64,000 nt of DNA from an uncultured Alistipes sp. (GCA_949283205.1 CASDSD010000003.1:1-64000); one strand, 5' to 3'; positions 25,969 to 35,012 are shown, counted from the stretch's first letter. Translations and numbers: made by a program. Notes: generated by a model from the sequence alone, not told the origin.

Positions 25969-27327
25969 ATGGGCAAGAACAAGATCAGCAGGAAGGACTT
26001 CTTGTCGTATTCTGCACTTTTGGGCGTTACGAGCGTGGTCGGATCGTCGACCATCCTTTCATCATGCAGCGGGAACAAGGGACCCGTTTACACACCTCTG
26101 AAGCAGGCCGGTGAATACTATATTCCCGAGCTGCCGGACAAGGCTATCGACGGCAAGGAGCTCAAGGCCGGTGTTATCGGCTGCGGCGGCCGTGGTTCGG
26201 GTGCCATAGTAGACCTTCTTACCGCAGCCAACGGCATCAAGGTTACGGCTCTGGGCGATACCTTCTCGGATCGACTGGAGGGGTTGCGCAAGAACCTCAA
26301 GGAGCAGCACAATCAGGACGTTCCCGCCGAGAACTGCTTCGTGGGCTTCGACGCATACAAGAAGGTTATCGATTCGGGTGTCGACATGGTCGTTATCGCC
26401 ACGCCTCCCGTATTCCGTCCCGTACACTTCCAGTACGCTACGGAGAAGGGTGTTCACTCGTTCCTCGAGAAGCCTATCGCCGTTGATCCCAAGGGCTACC
26501 GCATGATCATGGCTACGGCCAAGCAGGCGCAGGCGAAGGGTCTGTGCGTCGTTACGGGTACGCAGCGTCACCACCAGCGTCCCTATGTAGAGGCGTTCCA
26601 GAAGATCCAGGAGGGATATATCGGCCAGATTACCGGCGGTAACGTATATTGGAACCAGGGCATGCTGTGGTATCGCGAGCGTCAGCAGGGCTGGAGCGAT
26701 ACGGAGTGGATGATCCGCGACTGGGTTAACTGGAAGTGGCTTTCGGGTGACCATATCGTGGAGCAGCACGTACACAATATCGATGTCTTCCTGTGGATGT
26801 CGGGACTGAAGCCGGTGAAGGCTACGGCGTTCGGCGCTCGTCACCGTCGTATCACGGGCGACCAGTACGACCAGTTCAGCGTAGACTTCGAGTTCGAGAA
26901 CGGCATTCACATGCACAGCATGTGCCGCCAGATCGACGGTTGCAGCAACAACGTGGGCGAGTTCATTCAGGGCACGATGGGTTCATGGAACAGCTATAAC
27001 AACGAGATCAAGGACCTTGCCGGCAACGTAATCTGGAAGTTCGACGACGAGGCTGCGCAGGCTGCATTCCAGCAGCACAACCCCTATGTACTCGAGCACG
27101 TGGATTGGGTGAACCACATCCGCAAGGGTGAGGCTCACGACGAGGCCGAGGCATGTGCCATCTCGTGCCTGGCCGGTATTATGGGTCGTGAGGCCGCATA
27201 TACCGGAGCTACGGTAACGTGGGACGAGATCAGCGCTTCGGCTCTGGACTACATGCCCGAGACGCTGGAGATGGGCCCCATGGACATGTCGAAGTATGTC
27301 GTACCCGTCCCGGGCAGCGGCAAATAG
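25969..27327 (+). CDS. Exported Gfo/Idh/MocA family oxidoreductase
   Basis: A 452-residue NAD(P)-dependent dehydrogenase-like protein. The signal region ISRKDFLSYSALLG (Arg-Lys Tat-like motif) ends at SSCS, a possible lipobox, so it is probably exported with its cofactor bound. A Rossmann domain (VIGCGGRGSGAI) and the EKPIAV motif with the catalytic Lys are followed by a C-terminal domain with GDHIVEQHVHNIDV (His residues of the active site). Family members oxidise or reduce sugars, cyclitols or glycosides. The neighbouring TIM-barrel and cupin genes point to a multi-step sugar conversion. The exact substrate cannot be read from the sequence. Confidence 0.92.
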   Translation: MGKNKISRKDFLSYSALLGVTSVVGSSTILSSCSGNKGPVYTPLKQAGEYYIPELPDKAIDGKELKAGVIGCGGRGSGAIVDLLTAANGIKVTALGDTFSDRLEGLRKNLKEQHNQDVPAENCFVGFDAYKKVIDSGVDMVVIATPPVFRPVHFQYATEKGVHSFLEKPIAVDPKGYRMIMATAKQAQAKGLCVVTGTQRHHQRPYVEAFQKIQEGYIGQITGGNVYWNQGMLWYRERQQGWSDTEWMIRDWVNWKWLSGDHIVEQHVHNIDVFLWMSGLKPVKATAFGARHRRITGDQYDQFSVDFEFENGIHMHSMCRQIDGCSNNVGEFIQGTMGSWNSYNNEIKDLAGNVIWKFDDEAAQAAFQQHNPYVLEHVDWVNHIRKGEAHDEAEACAISCLAGIMGREAAYTGATVTWDEISASALDYMPETLEMGPMDMSKYVVPVPGSGK

Positions 27328-27349
27328 TCGATTGACCGAATAATTGCAG

Positions 27350-27394
27350 ACAAAGGGTGGAGCGGGAGCCGATGACTCCATCTCTGCCCTTTGT
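27350..27394 (+). terminator. Hairpin between the oxidoreductase and cupin genes
   Basis: ACAAAGGG (27350-27357) pairs with CCCTTTGT (27387-27394), with an inner TGGAG/CTCCA stem. The T-rich TTGTTA follows. It may be a partial terminator that lowers expression of the downstream genes, or an RNA-processing site. Confidence 0.5.
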
Positions 27395-27456
27395 TTGTTA
27401 CGGATTGCGGATTACGGATGCCTGCGCAACGGCATGTCGGAAACCATGAATCGGGA

Positions 27457-27948
27457 ATGAAAGGCAGGACGGAATTTTTCGACGAGGCGCTTTTCGGACG
27501 TGTTGCGGCCGAGGCGCGCAAGTCGCCGCGGCGGCGGATGAACTACAACTTCCACCGTACGACGGACGATCCGGTGAACCGTCTGCTCAACGTGATGCAC
27601 CGTGGCAGTTACCTGCCCGTACACCGTCATCTGTCACCTGCGCGCAGCGAGAGCAGCGTGGTGCTTCGCGGCAGCGTCGGCGTCACGATATACGATGACG
27701 CGGGCGGTGTCGTGGCGCGCCGCCGGGTGAGTGCCGGAGGCCGGTGCTGCGGTTTCGACATCGAAGCCGGCGTATGGCACGGACTGGTGGTGTTGGAGGA
27801 CGATACGGTACTCTTCGAGGTGAAGCAGGGGCCGTATGCGCCTATCGCGCCGGAGAATATTGCACCGTGGACGCCTGCGGCGGATGATGCCGTGGCGGTG
27901 GCGGAATTTATAAAGGAGTTGGAAACCGAATTTGCTAAAGAATTTTAA
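27457..27948 (+). CDS. WbuC-like cupin metalloprotein
   Basis: About 163 residues. The cupin metal set is visible: His-x-His in VHRHLSP, Glu in SESSVVL, and a later His in VWHGLVVL. The whole pattern (FFDEALF, RMNYNFH, NRLLNVM, SYLPVHRH, IAPWTPA) matches the WbuC cupin family, whose reaction is not established. I chose the ATG at 27457, before GRTEFFDEAL, since homologues start near there; ATGs at 27391 and 27418 are alternatives. It ends 11 bases before the TIM-barrel gene. The product has no signal peptide, so it acts in the cytosol unless the start is wrong. Confidence 0.82.
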   Translation: MKGRTEFFDEALFGRVAAEARKSPRRRMNYNFHRTTDDPVNRLLNVMHRGSYLPVHRHLSPARSESSVVLRGSVGVTIYDDAGGVVARRRVSAGGRCCGFDIEAGVWHGLVVLEDDTVLFEVKQGPYAPIAPENIAPWTPAADDAVAVAEFIKELETEFAKEF

Positions 27949-27959
27949 TAACGGAAATT

Positions 27960-28865
27960 ATGAATAGAAAAGAGTTTTTACAGCGTTCATTGGCGGGTGC
28001 CGCAACGATAGCCGTGGCGGGCGCTCCCGTGGAGCTTATGGCGGCCAGCACGGCCAAGAAGGGCGGCAAGGCGGAGTTGAAGCTGTCGTTCCAGGAGGGT
28101 ATAGCTCCGGGCAAGAGCCTCAACGAGAAGTTGGACTACATGGAGAATCTGGGTGTGGTAGGATTCGAGCCGGGCGGCGGCAACCTCGCGGCGCGTGTGA
28201 ATGAGATCCAGCAGGCGCTCAAGGGGCGCAACATCAAGGTTTCGGCCATCTGTGCCGGCTTCAGCGGCTTCATCCTGGCGGAGGATCCCGCGGTGAAGGC
28301 GCAGTTCGATTCGACGATGCGCGACATTGTCGCCGCAGCCGGAGAGCTCGGTTCGACAGGCGTGATCATGGTGCCGGCATTCAACAGGCAGGAGCCCTGC
28401 AAGCCCCACACGATGGAGACGCGCAACTATCTCACGGAGCAGCTGCACGAGCTGGGCGAGTATGCCCTGAAGTGCGGTACGACGGTTATTCTCGAGCCAC
28501 TGAACCGTGCCGAGGCCTTCTATCTGCGTTTGGTAGAGGATGCCGCCGCCATCTGTCGCGACTCGAACAGCGCGGGCGTGAAGTGTATGGGCGACTTCTG
28601 GCACATGAAGGAGGAGACGTCGGACTATGCGGCTTTCATGTCGGCAGGTCCGGAGTATCTGCAGCACGTACACGTTGCCAGCCGCGGCCGCCGCAGCATG
28701 CCGGGCGAGGATGGCGAGAAGGACAACTATATCGACGGAATGCGCGCTCTGAAGGAGATCGGCTACCAGCATTATATCAGTTTCGAGTGCGGTTCTCAGG
28801 GCGACCGCGAGCAGACCGTGCCGGCTGCCGTGGCTCTGCTGCGCGAGCAGTGGAAGAAGGCCTGA
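27960..28865 (+). CDS. Exported sugar phosphate isomerase/epimerase-like TIM-barrel protein
   Basis: A 301-residue xylose-isomerase-like TIM barrel. The N-terminus NRKEFLQRSLAGAATIAVAG is a Tat-like signal region ending near LMAAS. Divalent-metal ligands are visible: Glu in ILEPLNR, Asp and His in MGDFWHM, His in QHVHVASR, Glu in FECGSQGD. Such proteins act as isomerases, epimerases or, together with Gfo/Idh/MocA enzymes, as lyases on 3-keto-glycosides (C-glycoside deglycosylation is a known example of the pairing). It shares the operon and the export signal with the oxidoreductase at 25969. Confidence 0.88.
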   Translation: MNRKEFLQRSLAGAATIAVAGAPVELMAASTAKKGGKAELKLSFQEGIAPGKSLNEKLDYMENLGVVGFEPGGGNLAARVNEIQQALKGRNIKVSAICAGFSGFILAEDPAVKAQFDSTMRDIVAAAGELGSTGVIMVPAFNRQEPCKPHTMETRNYLTEQLHELGEYALKCGTTVILEPLNRAEAFYLRLVEDAAAICRDSNSAGVKCMGDFWHMKEETSDYAAFMSAGPEYLQHVHVASRGRRSMPGEDGEKDNYIDGMRALKEIGYQHYISFECGSQGDREQTVPAAVALLREQWKKA

Positions 28866-28872
28866 AATATGG

Positions 28873-30102
28873 ATGCCTATGACCTTGGAATGGGGTTATA
28901 AAAGAGCTTTTCTGCGTTGTGCCTTACTATTCGTAGTGGGCACAACGCTGCAATTGGCCATAGGTGATATCGATACCTCGTGGCTGCGTCATCCGTGGGG
29001 ACTGATCCTCGCGGTGAACTATCTCTACCTGCTGGTGGTGGCCTATGTCCTGCGCGACAGGTGGCGCTGGCTGCGGCAGCTGGGGGACGACAAGGCCTGC
29101 CTGTCATCGCTGGCGGCCTTCGGCGTGATGGTCATCATCTTCGGCCTTACGCGCCAGGATCCGGCGCGCGAGGGGTGGGTCGGCGCCATGGGCTTTTCGC
29201 GCATGACCTCGTCGTGGCCCTTCAACCTGTTGCTGTTTTACTTCACGACCACGCTCGGCGTGCGTGTGGTGTCGGACATACACCATCTGCGGCAGCGCCG
29301 TATGGCGACGGTACTGACCCATCTGGCGGTATTCGTGCTTCTGGTGGTGGGTATGTTCGGCAGCGGGGATACGGTGCGCTGTATGGTGACGGCGCGTGTG
29401 GGCGTCCCCGTAAATGCGGGGCGTGACGACGCGGGGCACACCGTGACGCTGCCCTTTGCGATGACGCTCGACGACTTCTCGATCGAGGAGTACCCGTCGA
29501 AACTATATCTTCTCGACACGCGTCGCGAGAGTTCGTCGCGGGAGTTCCTCTCGGTCGAGGCCGACGGGGCGGAGGCCGTGATCGACGGCTGGCGCATATG
29601 TGCCGAACACAGCGTCGATATGGCAGGGCACATCCCCGGGGAGAGCGACTGGCGTGCAATGAAACACGTGGGGGCCGCGCCTGCGGTATACGTCACGGCG
29701 GAGAGGGTCGCCACGGGTGAGCGTTTCAGCGGCTGGGTCAGCTGCGGCAGCCACATATTCGAGCCGTCGTATCTGATGCTCCCGGACGGTATGGCTGTGG
29801 CGATGCCGCGCCGCGAGGCCAAACGCTATCTGTCGCGTGTGGACATCATGGAGGAGGATGGCGTGCGCCGCGACGTCGAGATCGAGGTTAACCATCCGGC
29901 GCGTGTCGGTTCGTGGCGCATATACCAGGTGGGTTACGATACGTCGAAGGGACGTTGGAGTGACACGAGCGTGCTGGAGTGCATACGTGACCCGTGGTAC
30001 GGGGCGGCGCATGTGGCGCTGTGGATGTTGCTGGCGGCGGGTGTCGTGATGTTCGTCACGGCGGGCGGCCGGCGTATCGGAGGAAAGGAGGTGAAGCGAT
30101 GA
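28873..30102 (+). CDS. ccsB: Cytochrome c biogenesis protein CcsB/ResB-like
   Basis: A 409-residue membrane protein of system II cytochrome c maturation. There are TM helices in the first 160 residues (about 12-30, 37-55, 75-92, 110-130, 137-155), then a long periplasmic domain (about 165-370), and a last TM helix (about 378-398). This is the ResB layout. It is 7 bases after the TIM-barrel gene and overlaps ccsA by four bases. Together with CcsA it should attach heme to the CxxCH sites of the operon's cytochrome. Confidence 0.85.
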   Translation: MPMTLEWGYKRAFLRCALLFVVGTTLQLAIGDIDTSWLRHPWGLILAVNYLYLLVVAYVLRDRWRWLRQLGDDKACLSSLAAFGVMVIIFGLTRQDPAREGWVGAMGFSRMTSSWPFNLLLFYFTTTLGVRVVSDIHHLRQRRMATVLTHLAVFVLLVVGMFGSGDTVRCMVTARVGVPVNAGRDDAGHTVTLPFAMTLDDFSIEEYPSKLYLLDTRRESSSREFLSVEADGAEAVIDGWRICAEHSVDMAGHIPGESDWRAMKHVGAAPAVYVTAERVATGERFSGWVSCGSHIFEPSYLMLPDGMAVAMPRREAKRYLSRVDIMEEDGVRRDVEIEVNHPARVGSWRIYQVGYDTSKGRWSDTSVLECIRDPWYGAAHVALWMLLAAGVVMFVTAGGRRIGGKEVKR

Positions 30103-30884
30103 GTTGGGATCAACTGTTATGGTACGGGGCCGTGGCGGCCGCCTGCTGGGTGGCGGGCGCCGTGGCGGCATACAGGTCGAAGAGACCCTGGGGCGCCGTG
30201 GCGGTATCGTTGTGCGGCTCGGCCGTATTCCTGGCCTTCATCATAGGCATGTGGGTGTCGCTCGAGCGGCCGCCCATGCGCACGATGGGCGAGACGCGTC
30301 TGTGGTATTCGTTCTTCCTCTCGGTGGCCGGCGTGGCGGTCTATGCGCGCTGGCGCTACAAGTGGATACTGTCGTTCAGCAGCGTCATGTCGATCGTCTT
30401 TGTCTGCATCAACCTCTTCAAGCCCGAAATACACAACAAATCGCTTATGCCCGCATTGCAGAGCGTGTGGTTCGTGCCCCATGTGATCGTATACATGTTC
30501 TCGTATGCGCTGCTGGGGGCGGTGACGCTCTTTGCGCTCTACCTGTGGCTGCGTCCGTCGCGGCGCGAGCCGTCGGCCGATGAGATGGGGCTGTGCGACA
30601 ACCTCGTGCGCATAGGGTGGGCGTTCCTGTCGCTCGGTATGGTTATGGGGGCGTTGTGGGCCAAGCAGGCATGGGGCGACTACTGGACGTGGGATCCGAA
30701 GGAGACATGGGCTGCGGCCACATGGCTCGGATATCTGCTCTACCTGCATCTGCGCGTGGCGCGGCCGAAGGACCATACTGCGGCATTCGCAATTATGGTC
30801 TTCTCGTTCCTGCTGCTGCAGATGTGCTGGTACGGTATAAACTATCTGCCGTCGGCGCAGGGCGCGAGCATACATACGTATTGA
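30099..30884 (+). CDS. ccsA: Cytochrome c biogenesis protein CcsA/ResC
   Basis: A 261-residue multi-span membrane protein. The heme-handling WWD-type motif is visible as WGDYWTWDPKETWA, with conserved His residues in WFVPHVIVY and near the motif (KDHTAAF). About eight TM helices are expected. It exports and presents heme for attachment by the CcsBA synthase. It starts within the ccsB stop (ATGA). This placement makes the operon self-sufficient for cytochrome c maturation. Confidence 0.93.
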   Translation: MSWDQLLWYGAVAAACWVAGAVAAYRSKRPWGAVAVSLCGSAVFLAFIIGMWVSLERPPMRTMGETRLWYSFFLSVAGVAVYARWRYKWILSFSSVMSIVFVCINLFKPEIHNKSLMPALQSVWFVPHVIVYMFSYALLGAVTLFALYLWLRPSRREPSADEMGLCDNLVRIGWAFLSLGMVMGALWAKQAWGDYWTWDPKETWAAATWLGYLLYLHLRVARPKDHTAAFAIMVFSFLLLQMCWYGINYLPSAQGASIHTY

Positions 30885-30966
30885 TATTTGAGAGCGAAGT
30901 CTTATGCTTTTATTATGTTTTCGCATAAGTTATCGATAAGAACGTATTTGTAACTGATAGAAAACC

Positions 30967-32034
30967 ATGAAATGTAAATATTGTCATTTGCCTGCAGGTT
31001 TGTTTAGGCGATCCCATAAGGAGTGTCGGGATAAACACGAGGCAGCACTTCTTGAGATTGATAAAACCGTTAAGACGTGTTTGGCTGCACGGCAATATAA
31101 TCTGATGGAGAGTTTGACACCCATTGCTGAGAGAGGGTATGTTATGAGTGCCGAGATAGAGGAGGTATTGTATATAAATGCGAAAAATCTGTTGAAGTAC
31201 GTCGATAATGATTATACAGAAATTAAGGATTATATCAATGCGTTGCCTGTGTCTGTTGCGGCAAGAGTAAAGAGGTTGCCGGATTATGTGACCTTTTGGA
31301 GAAACGTTATAGAACGGAATCTGATGGAGATATTGTCCGAAGATCCTATAATTTCATCGAAGATTGACGATATAAGATCTATGGCTCAAGAGGTGGGGTA
31401 TGATGCGGTTGATGATTTTATTAAAAAGGATATTTCTCGACGAATCGACGATTTTATCGATGATGGTTTTGTAGATGAGAGAAAGGAGGAATATATCAGT
31501 AGATACATGGACTCTACGGGATTGACTAGTGCTGCATTGAATAATAACGAATCATACAAACGTTTTGTCCAATCTCTGGTATTAATGGATGTCCAAAACA
31601 AGGGAAGAAGCGAAAGGGTGAAAGTCGATTCTGTGCCCGTTTTGATGACAAAAAAGGAATCTTTGTTGTGGATATATCAGAATGTATGTGGTTACGAGGA
31701 GAAGACAGGACGGCGGATGCAAGGTGGAAGCCGAGGGGTGAATATTCGTCTGTGTAAAGGCGTTTATTACAGGGTTGGTAATAGCCGTGGCCATTCTGTA
31801 GAGTATCAATACAGTGCGAGTATGGGTATGGGTGTGGTAATTATAACGACTCGTGCAATATATTTTGTGAGCGAGTCTCGTACCATGAAGATATTAATAC
31901 CCAAGATTATCTCTATGGAGCCGTACTCTGACGGAATAAAGTTGTATAGAGATGGGGTGCGCTCTCATCCGGTTACATTTGTCGGTCTAGATCCATGGTT
32001 TATTATGAACCTGTTGCCAATGCTAAATGAGTAG
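30967..32034 (+). CDS. AT-rich orphan gene, possible zinc knuckle plus PH-like domain
   Basis: A 355-residue protein I do not recognise. Residues 3-20 hold CKYCHLP...HKEC, a possible small zinc site. The middle is helical and charged. The C-terminal 75 residues (GVVIITTRAIYFVSES, ILIPKIISMEPYSDGIKLYRDG) resemble the bacterial PH-like fold. There is no signal peptide or TM helix. Base use is strikingly AT-rich (many ATA, AGA and TTA codons), unlike every neighbour, which suggests transfer from another genome. It sits alone between ccsA and the GH43 gene. Similar layouts occur in stress and phage-related proteins, but no function can be given. Confidence 0.8.
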   Translation: MKCKYCHLPAGLFRRSHKECRDKHEAALLEIDKTVKTCLAARQYNLMESLTPIAERGYVMSAEIEEVLYINAKNLLKYVDNDYTEIKDYINALPVSVAARVKRLPDYVTFWRNVIERNLMEILSEDPIISSKIDDIRSMAQEVGYDAVDDFIKKDISRRIDDFIDDGFVDERKEEYISRYMDSTGLTSAALNNNESYKRFVQSLVLMDVQNKGRSERVKVDSVPVLMTKKESLLWIYQNVCGYEEKTGRRMQGGSRGVNIRLCKGVYYRVGNSRGHSVEYQYSASMGMGVVIITTRAIYFVSESRTMKILIPKIISMEPYSDGIKLYRDGVRSHPVTFVGLDPWFIMNLLPMLNE

Positions 32035-32067
32035 AGTAATGAGTACGGTTATGCAAGATTCCTTGAT

Positions 32068-33060
32068 ATGATTTGTCTGAAAAATATTTTTGCAGCGATA
32101 ATGGTTGCGGTGGCTGTCGTGCCTATTCGAGCGCAACAGGCTGTGATAGACGGCATTGCCGCGCGCGAGGAGCAGCTGCTGCTGGCCGACCCCTTCGTGC
32201 TGGAGGACGACGGTTGGTACTATATATACGGCACCCATGCCGACGACGGCATTGTCGTTTACCGTTCGCGCGACCTGAAGCATTGGAGCGGCCGCTGCGG
32301 AAATGCCCGAAACGGCCTTGCCCTGCATATGGATGACGTGTGGGGCGAGCGGTTCTTCTGGGCTCCCGAGGTATATAAGGTGGGCGACCGCTACCTTATG
32401 ACATACAGCGCCGAAGAACATATCTGTTATGCCGAGTCGGATTCGCCGTGCGGGCCCTTCGTGCAGCGGGAGAAGCGTCCCTATCTCGACGAGAAGGGGA
32501 TCGACTCGTCGATCTTCTTCGATGACGACGGCACGCCCTACATGTTCTGGGTGCGGTTCACCGCCGGCAACGTGATATGGGTTGCGGAGATGACGCCCGA
32601 CCTGCATGAGGTCAAACTTGAGACGGCGCGGCGGCTGATCGACGCCGAGGAGGGTACGTGGGAGCGTGTGCAGGCACGTGTGGCCGAGGGGCCGCTTGTG
32701 ATCAAGCACGGGGGCAAATACTACCTTACGTACAGTTGTAACGACTATCGGAGCAAGGATTACGCCGTGGGTGTGGCCGTTGCGGACAATGTCATGGGGC
32801 CCTACGAGCGTTGCGAGGGCAACCCCATCCTGCACCGCCACTGCGGATATGTCGGCACGGGGCACCATGCCGTGCTGCGCACCTCGCGCGGGCGGCTCTA
32901 TATTGTCTACCATGCCCACAACAGCGGCGAGAGGATTCATCCGCGGCAGACGCTTATCGCGCCGCTGAAGTTCCGCCGTGACCGCAAGGGCGGCAAAGGT
33001 GTCTGCCGTCTCGAGGTGTCGGAGAAGATAATCGTCCCCATGACAGGTTCGGGGCATTAG
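32068..33060 (+). CDS. Glycoside hydrolase family 43 protein
   Basis: A 330-residue five-bladed beta-propeller glycosidase. A Sec signal peptide ends near PIRAQQ. The catalytic base Asp is in LLADPFVLEDDGWYY, the pKa modulator is probably the Asp in GIDSSIFFDDDG, and the general acid Glu is in VAEGPLVIKHGGKYYLTYS. GH43 enzymes cleave arabinose- or xylose-containing glycans; the specificity here is open. It is single-domain. Its first 80 bases share the AT-rich character of the preceding gene, then composition returns to normal. Confidence 0.92.
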   Translation: MICLKNIFAAIMVAVAVVPIRAQQAVIDGIAAREEQLLLADPFVLEDDGWYYIYGTHADDGIVVYRSRDLKHWSGRCGNARNGLALHMDDVWGERFFWAPEVYKVGDRYLMTYSAEEHICYAESDSPCGPFVQREKRPYLDEKGIDSSIFFDDDGTPYMFWVRFTAGNVIWVAEMTPDLHEVKLETARRLIDAEEGTWERVQARVAEGPLVIKHGGKYYLTYSCNDYRSKDYAVGVAVADNVMGPYERCEGNPILHRHCGYVGTGHHAVLRTSRGRLYIVYHAHNSGERIHPRQTLIAPLKFRRDRKGGKGVCRLEVSEKIIVPMTGSGH

Positions 33061-33102
33061 AGGCCCGATCCTCAGTGCCGCGGCCAGTTTTACGGCAAAA
33101 TG

Positions 33103-33130
33103 AAAAGAGCCCTTGAAAAGGGCTCTTTTT
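33103..33130. terminator. Bidirectional terminator between GH43 and the tail-tube gene
   Basis: A perfect 12-base stem, AAAAGAGCCCTT with AAGGGCTCTTTT, with a GAA loop and U-runs on both strands, between convergent genes. Confidence 0.93.
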
Positions 33131-33151
33131 CGTCGATGCGGGCCGCCGCCG

Positions 33152-33595
33152 TCACTCTTCGGTGACGCCTTCGTGGGCCAGAATTATGGTGTCGAAGGCT
33201 ATGGCGTCAGCGTCGGCATCCGTTTCTGATGCAGCAGTCACGATCTTCTTGGGCCATGCGTTGGTGAGGTGCCACCGCTTCACGGCGTTCTGCTGCTCGT
33301 CGAGGAGTTCGACCGTTACGGCCTTGCGGCGGATATTGTTCGCACGCACGGCATCATGCCACGCCGTTATGGCCTGCATGTCGTCCGCACGGCACAGTTT
33401 GAGTGTCACGTCGCCCGATTTCCGAATACCGGCCATATGGGGAAGGCGTATGATGCTGTCTCCGCTGCGGTATGCGATCTCGCCCATGTCGTTGTCAAGG
33501 CCGCTTACCTCGGAACATGATATGACGGCCGTGTCGGGTACCGCCACGCGGAAATAGAACGACGGCAACCGGTATGGTGTGGTGTTGGAATCCAT
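33152..33595 (-). CDS. Orphan phage/eCIS tail-tube-like protein (gp19 family)
   Basis: A 147-residue protein matching the T4 gp19/Afp1-like tail-tube pattern: LPSFYFRVAVP at the start, SCSEVSGLDNDM, IAYRSGD, LPHMAGIRKSGDVTLKLC, AITAWHDAV, NIRRKAVTVELLDEQ, WHLTNAWPKKI, and IILAHEGVTE at the end. No sheath, baseplate, spike or ATPase gene lies beside it, so it is not part of a visible phage or contractile injection locus here. It precedes der on the map but is transcribed after it on the same strand. I chose the start at MDSNTTP. Confidence 0.85.
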   Translation of the reverse strand: MDSNTTPYRLPSFYFRVAVPDTAVISCSEVSGLDNDMGEIAYRSGDSIIRLPHMAGIRKSGDVTLKLCRADDMQAITAWHDAVRANNIRRKAVTVELLDEQQNAVKRWHLTNAWPKKIVTAASETDADADAIAFDTIILAHEGVTEE

Positions 33596-33652
33596 GGTCT
33601 TCAAAACATGATGACGGCGCACATGTCGGGTGCGCCGTCCGTTATGCGGTTG

Positions 33653-34957
33653 TTATTTCTGGCGGAAATATATCTGCATGGGCACGCCCGAGAAGTCCCA
33701 GCGCTCGCGTATCTTGTTCTCGAGGTATCGGCGGTAGGGCTCCTTGATATATTGCGGCAGGTTGACGAAAAAGGCGAACTGCGGCGTCGGCGTCGGCAGC
33801 TGCGTGGCGTACTTGATGCGTATGTACTTGCCCTTTGTCGAGGCGGGAGGGTAGTCCTCGATGATGGGCAGGATGTAGTCGTTCAGCTCCGAGGTGGGTA
33901 TGCGGCGGCGGCGCGAGTTGTAGACGCGGATGGCCTGCTGCAGCACCTCGAGTATGCGCTGCTTGTTGAGCGCCGAGGCGAAGACGATGGGTATGTCGTT
34001 GAACGGCGCGAGCTTCTTCTCGAGGAAGGCGCGCCACTCCTTCATGGTGTTGCTCTCCTTCTCCACCAGGTCCCACTTGTTGACCACGATGACGCATCCC
34101 TTGCGGTTGCGGACGATGAGGTTGTGTATGTTCAGGTCCTGCGACTCGAGCCCCTGCTGGGCGTCGAGCATCAGGATGCATACGTCCGAGTTCTCGATGG
34201 CGCGTATCGAGCGCATCACCGAGTAGAACTCCAGGTCCTCCATCTCGCGTCCCTTCTTGCGCATGCCGGCCGTGTCTACGAGGTAGAAGTCCATGCCGTA
34301 CTTGTTGTATCGCGTATGGATAGAGTCGCGCGTGGTGCCGGCGATGTCGGTGACGATGTTGCGCTCCTCGCCCAGCAGGGCGTTGGTCATCGACGACTTG
34401 CCGACGTTGGGACGCCCGACGATGGTTATGCGGGGCAGCTCCTCCTCCTGTTCGGCGCGCGCATCCTCGGGCAGCGCGGCGAGGATGGCATCCATAAGGT
34501 CGCCCGTGCCGCTGCCCGACATGGAGCTTATGCAGTATGGCTCGCCGAGACCCAGGGCATGGAACTCGTACGAGAGGTATATCAGATCGTAGTTGTCCAC
34601 CTTGTTGCATACCACGATGACGCGCTTGCCCGACCGGCGCAGCACGTCGGCCATCATCATGTCGAGGTCGGTGATGCCGGTGCTTACCTCGACCATGAAG
34701 AGTATGAGGTCGGCCTCCTCGATGGCAAGCAACACCTGGCGGCGTATATCCTCCTCGAAGATGTCGTCGCTGTTTACAGCGTAGCCGCCGGTGTCTATCA
34801 CCGAAAACTCCTTTCCGTTCCAGTCGGTTTTGCCGTAGTGGCGGTCGCGCGTGGTTCCGGCCGTGGCGTCCACGATGGCCTGGCGTTGTCCCACCAGGCG
34901 GTTGAAGAGGGTCGATTTGCCCACGTTGGGGCGGCCTACGATAGCTACTAAACTCAT
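33653..34957 (-). CDS. der: Ribosome biogenesis GTPase Der
   Basis: A 434-residue double-domain GTPase required for 50S subunit assembly. Two P-loops are seen: [11 protein letters not shown] near residue 8 and [10 protein letters not shown] near residue 181. Each domain has its DTAG/DTGG and NKxD motifs (NKVDNYD and NKWDLVE). A C-terminal KH-like domain ends the protein. I chose the start at MSLVAIVG, which matches family length; the longer frame runs through the promoter. Confidence 0.97.
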   Translation of the reverse strand: MSLVAIVGRPNVGKSTLFNRLVGQRQAIVDATAGTTRDRHYGKTDWNGKEFSVIDTGGYAVNSDDIFEEDIRRQVLLAIEEADLILFMVEVSTGITDLDMMMADVLRRSGKRVIVVCNKVDNYDLIYLSYEFHALGLGEPYCISSMSGSGTGDLMDAILAALPEDARAEQEEELPRITIVGRPNVGKSSMTNALLGEERNIVTDIAGTTRDSIHTRYNKYGMDFYLVDTAGMRKKGREMEDLEFYSVMRSIRAIENSDVCILMLDAQQGLESQDLNIHNLIVRNRKGCVIVVNKWDLVEKESNTMKEWRAFLEKKLAPFNDIPIVFASALNKQRILEVLQQAIRVYNSRRRRIPTSELNDYILPIIEDYPPASTKGKYIRIKYATQLPTPTPQFAFFVNLPQYIKEPYRRYLENKIRERWDFSGVPMQIYFRQK

Positions 34958-34980
34958 TGTGCGATCACTTTTTGTGCGTG

Positions 34981-35012
34981 CAAAGATACTAAAAGCAGCG
35001 CAGCGGAGCAAA
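34981..35012 (-). promoter_or_regulatory. Promoter of der
   Basis: On the minus strand TTTG (35009-35012), a 20-base spacer, then TATCTTTG (34981-34988), 23 bases upstream of the start codon. Confidence 0.7.

Noticed and set aside
30967..33595. A prophage spanning the AT-rich gene to the tail-tube gene
   Set aside because: The GH43 gene between them has normal base use, and there are no integrase, capsid or other phage genes or attachment repeats.
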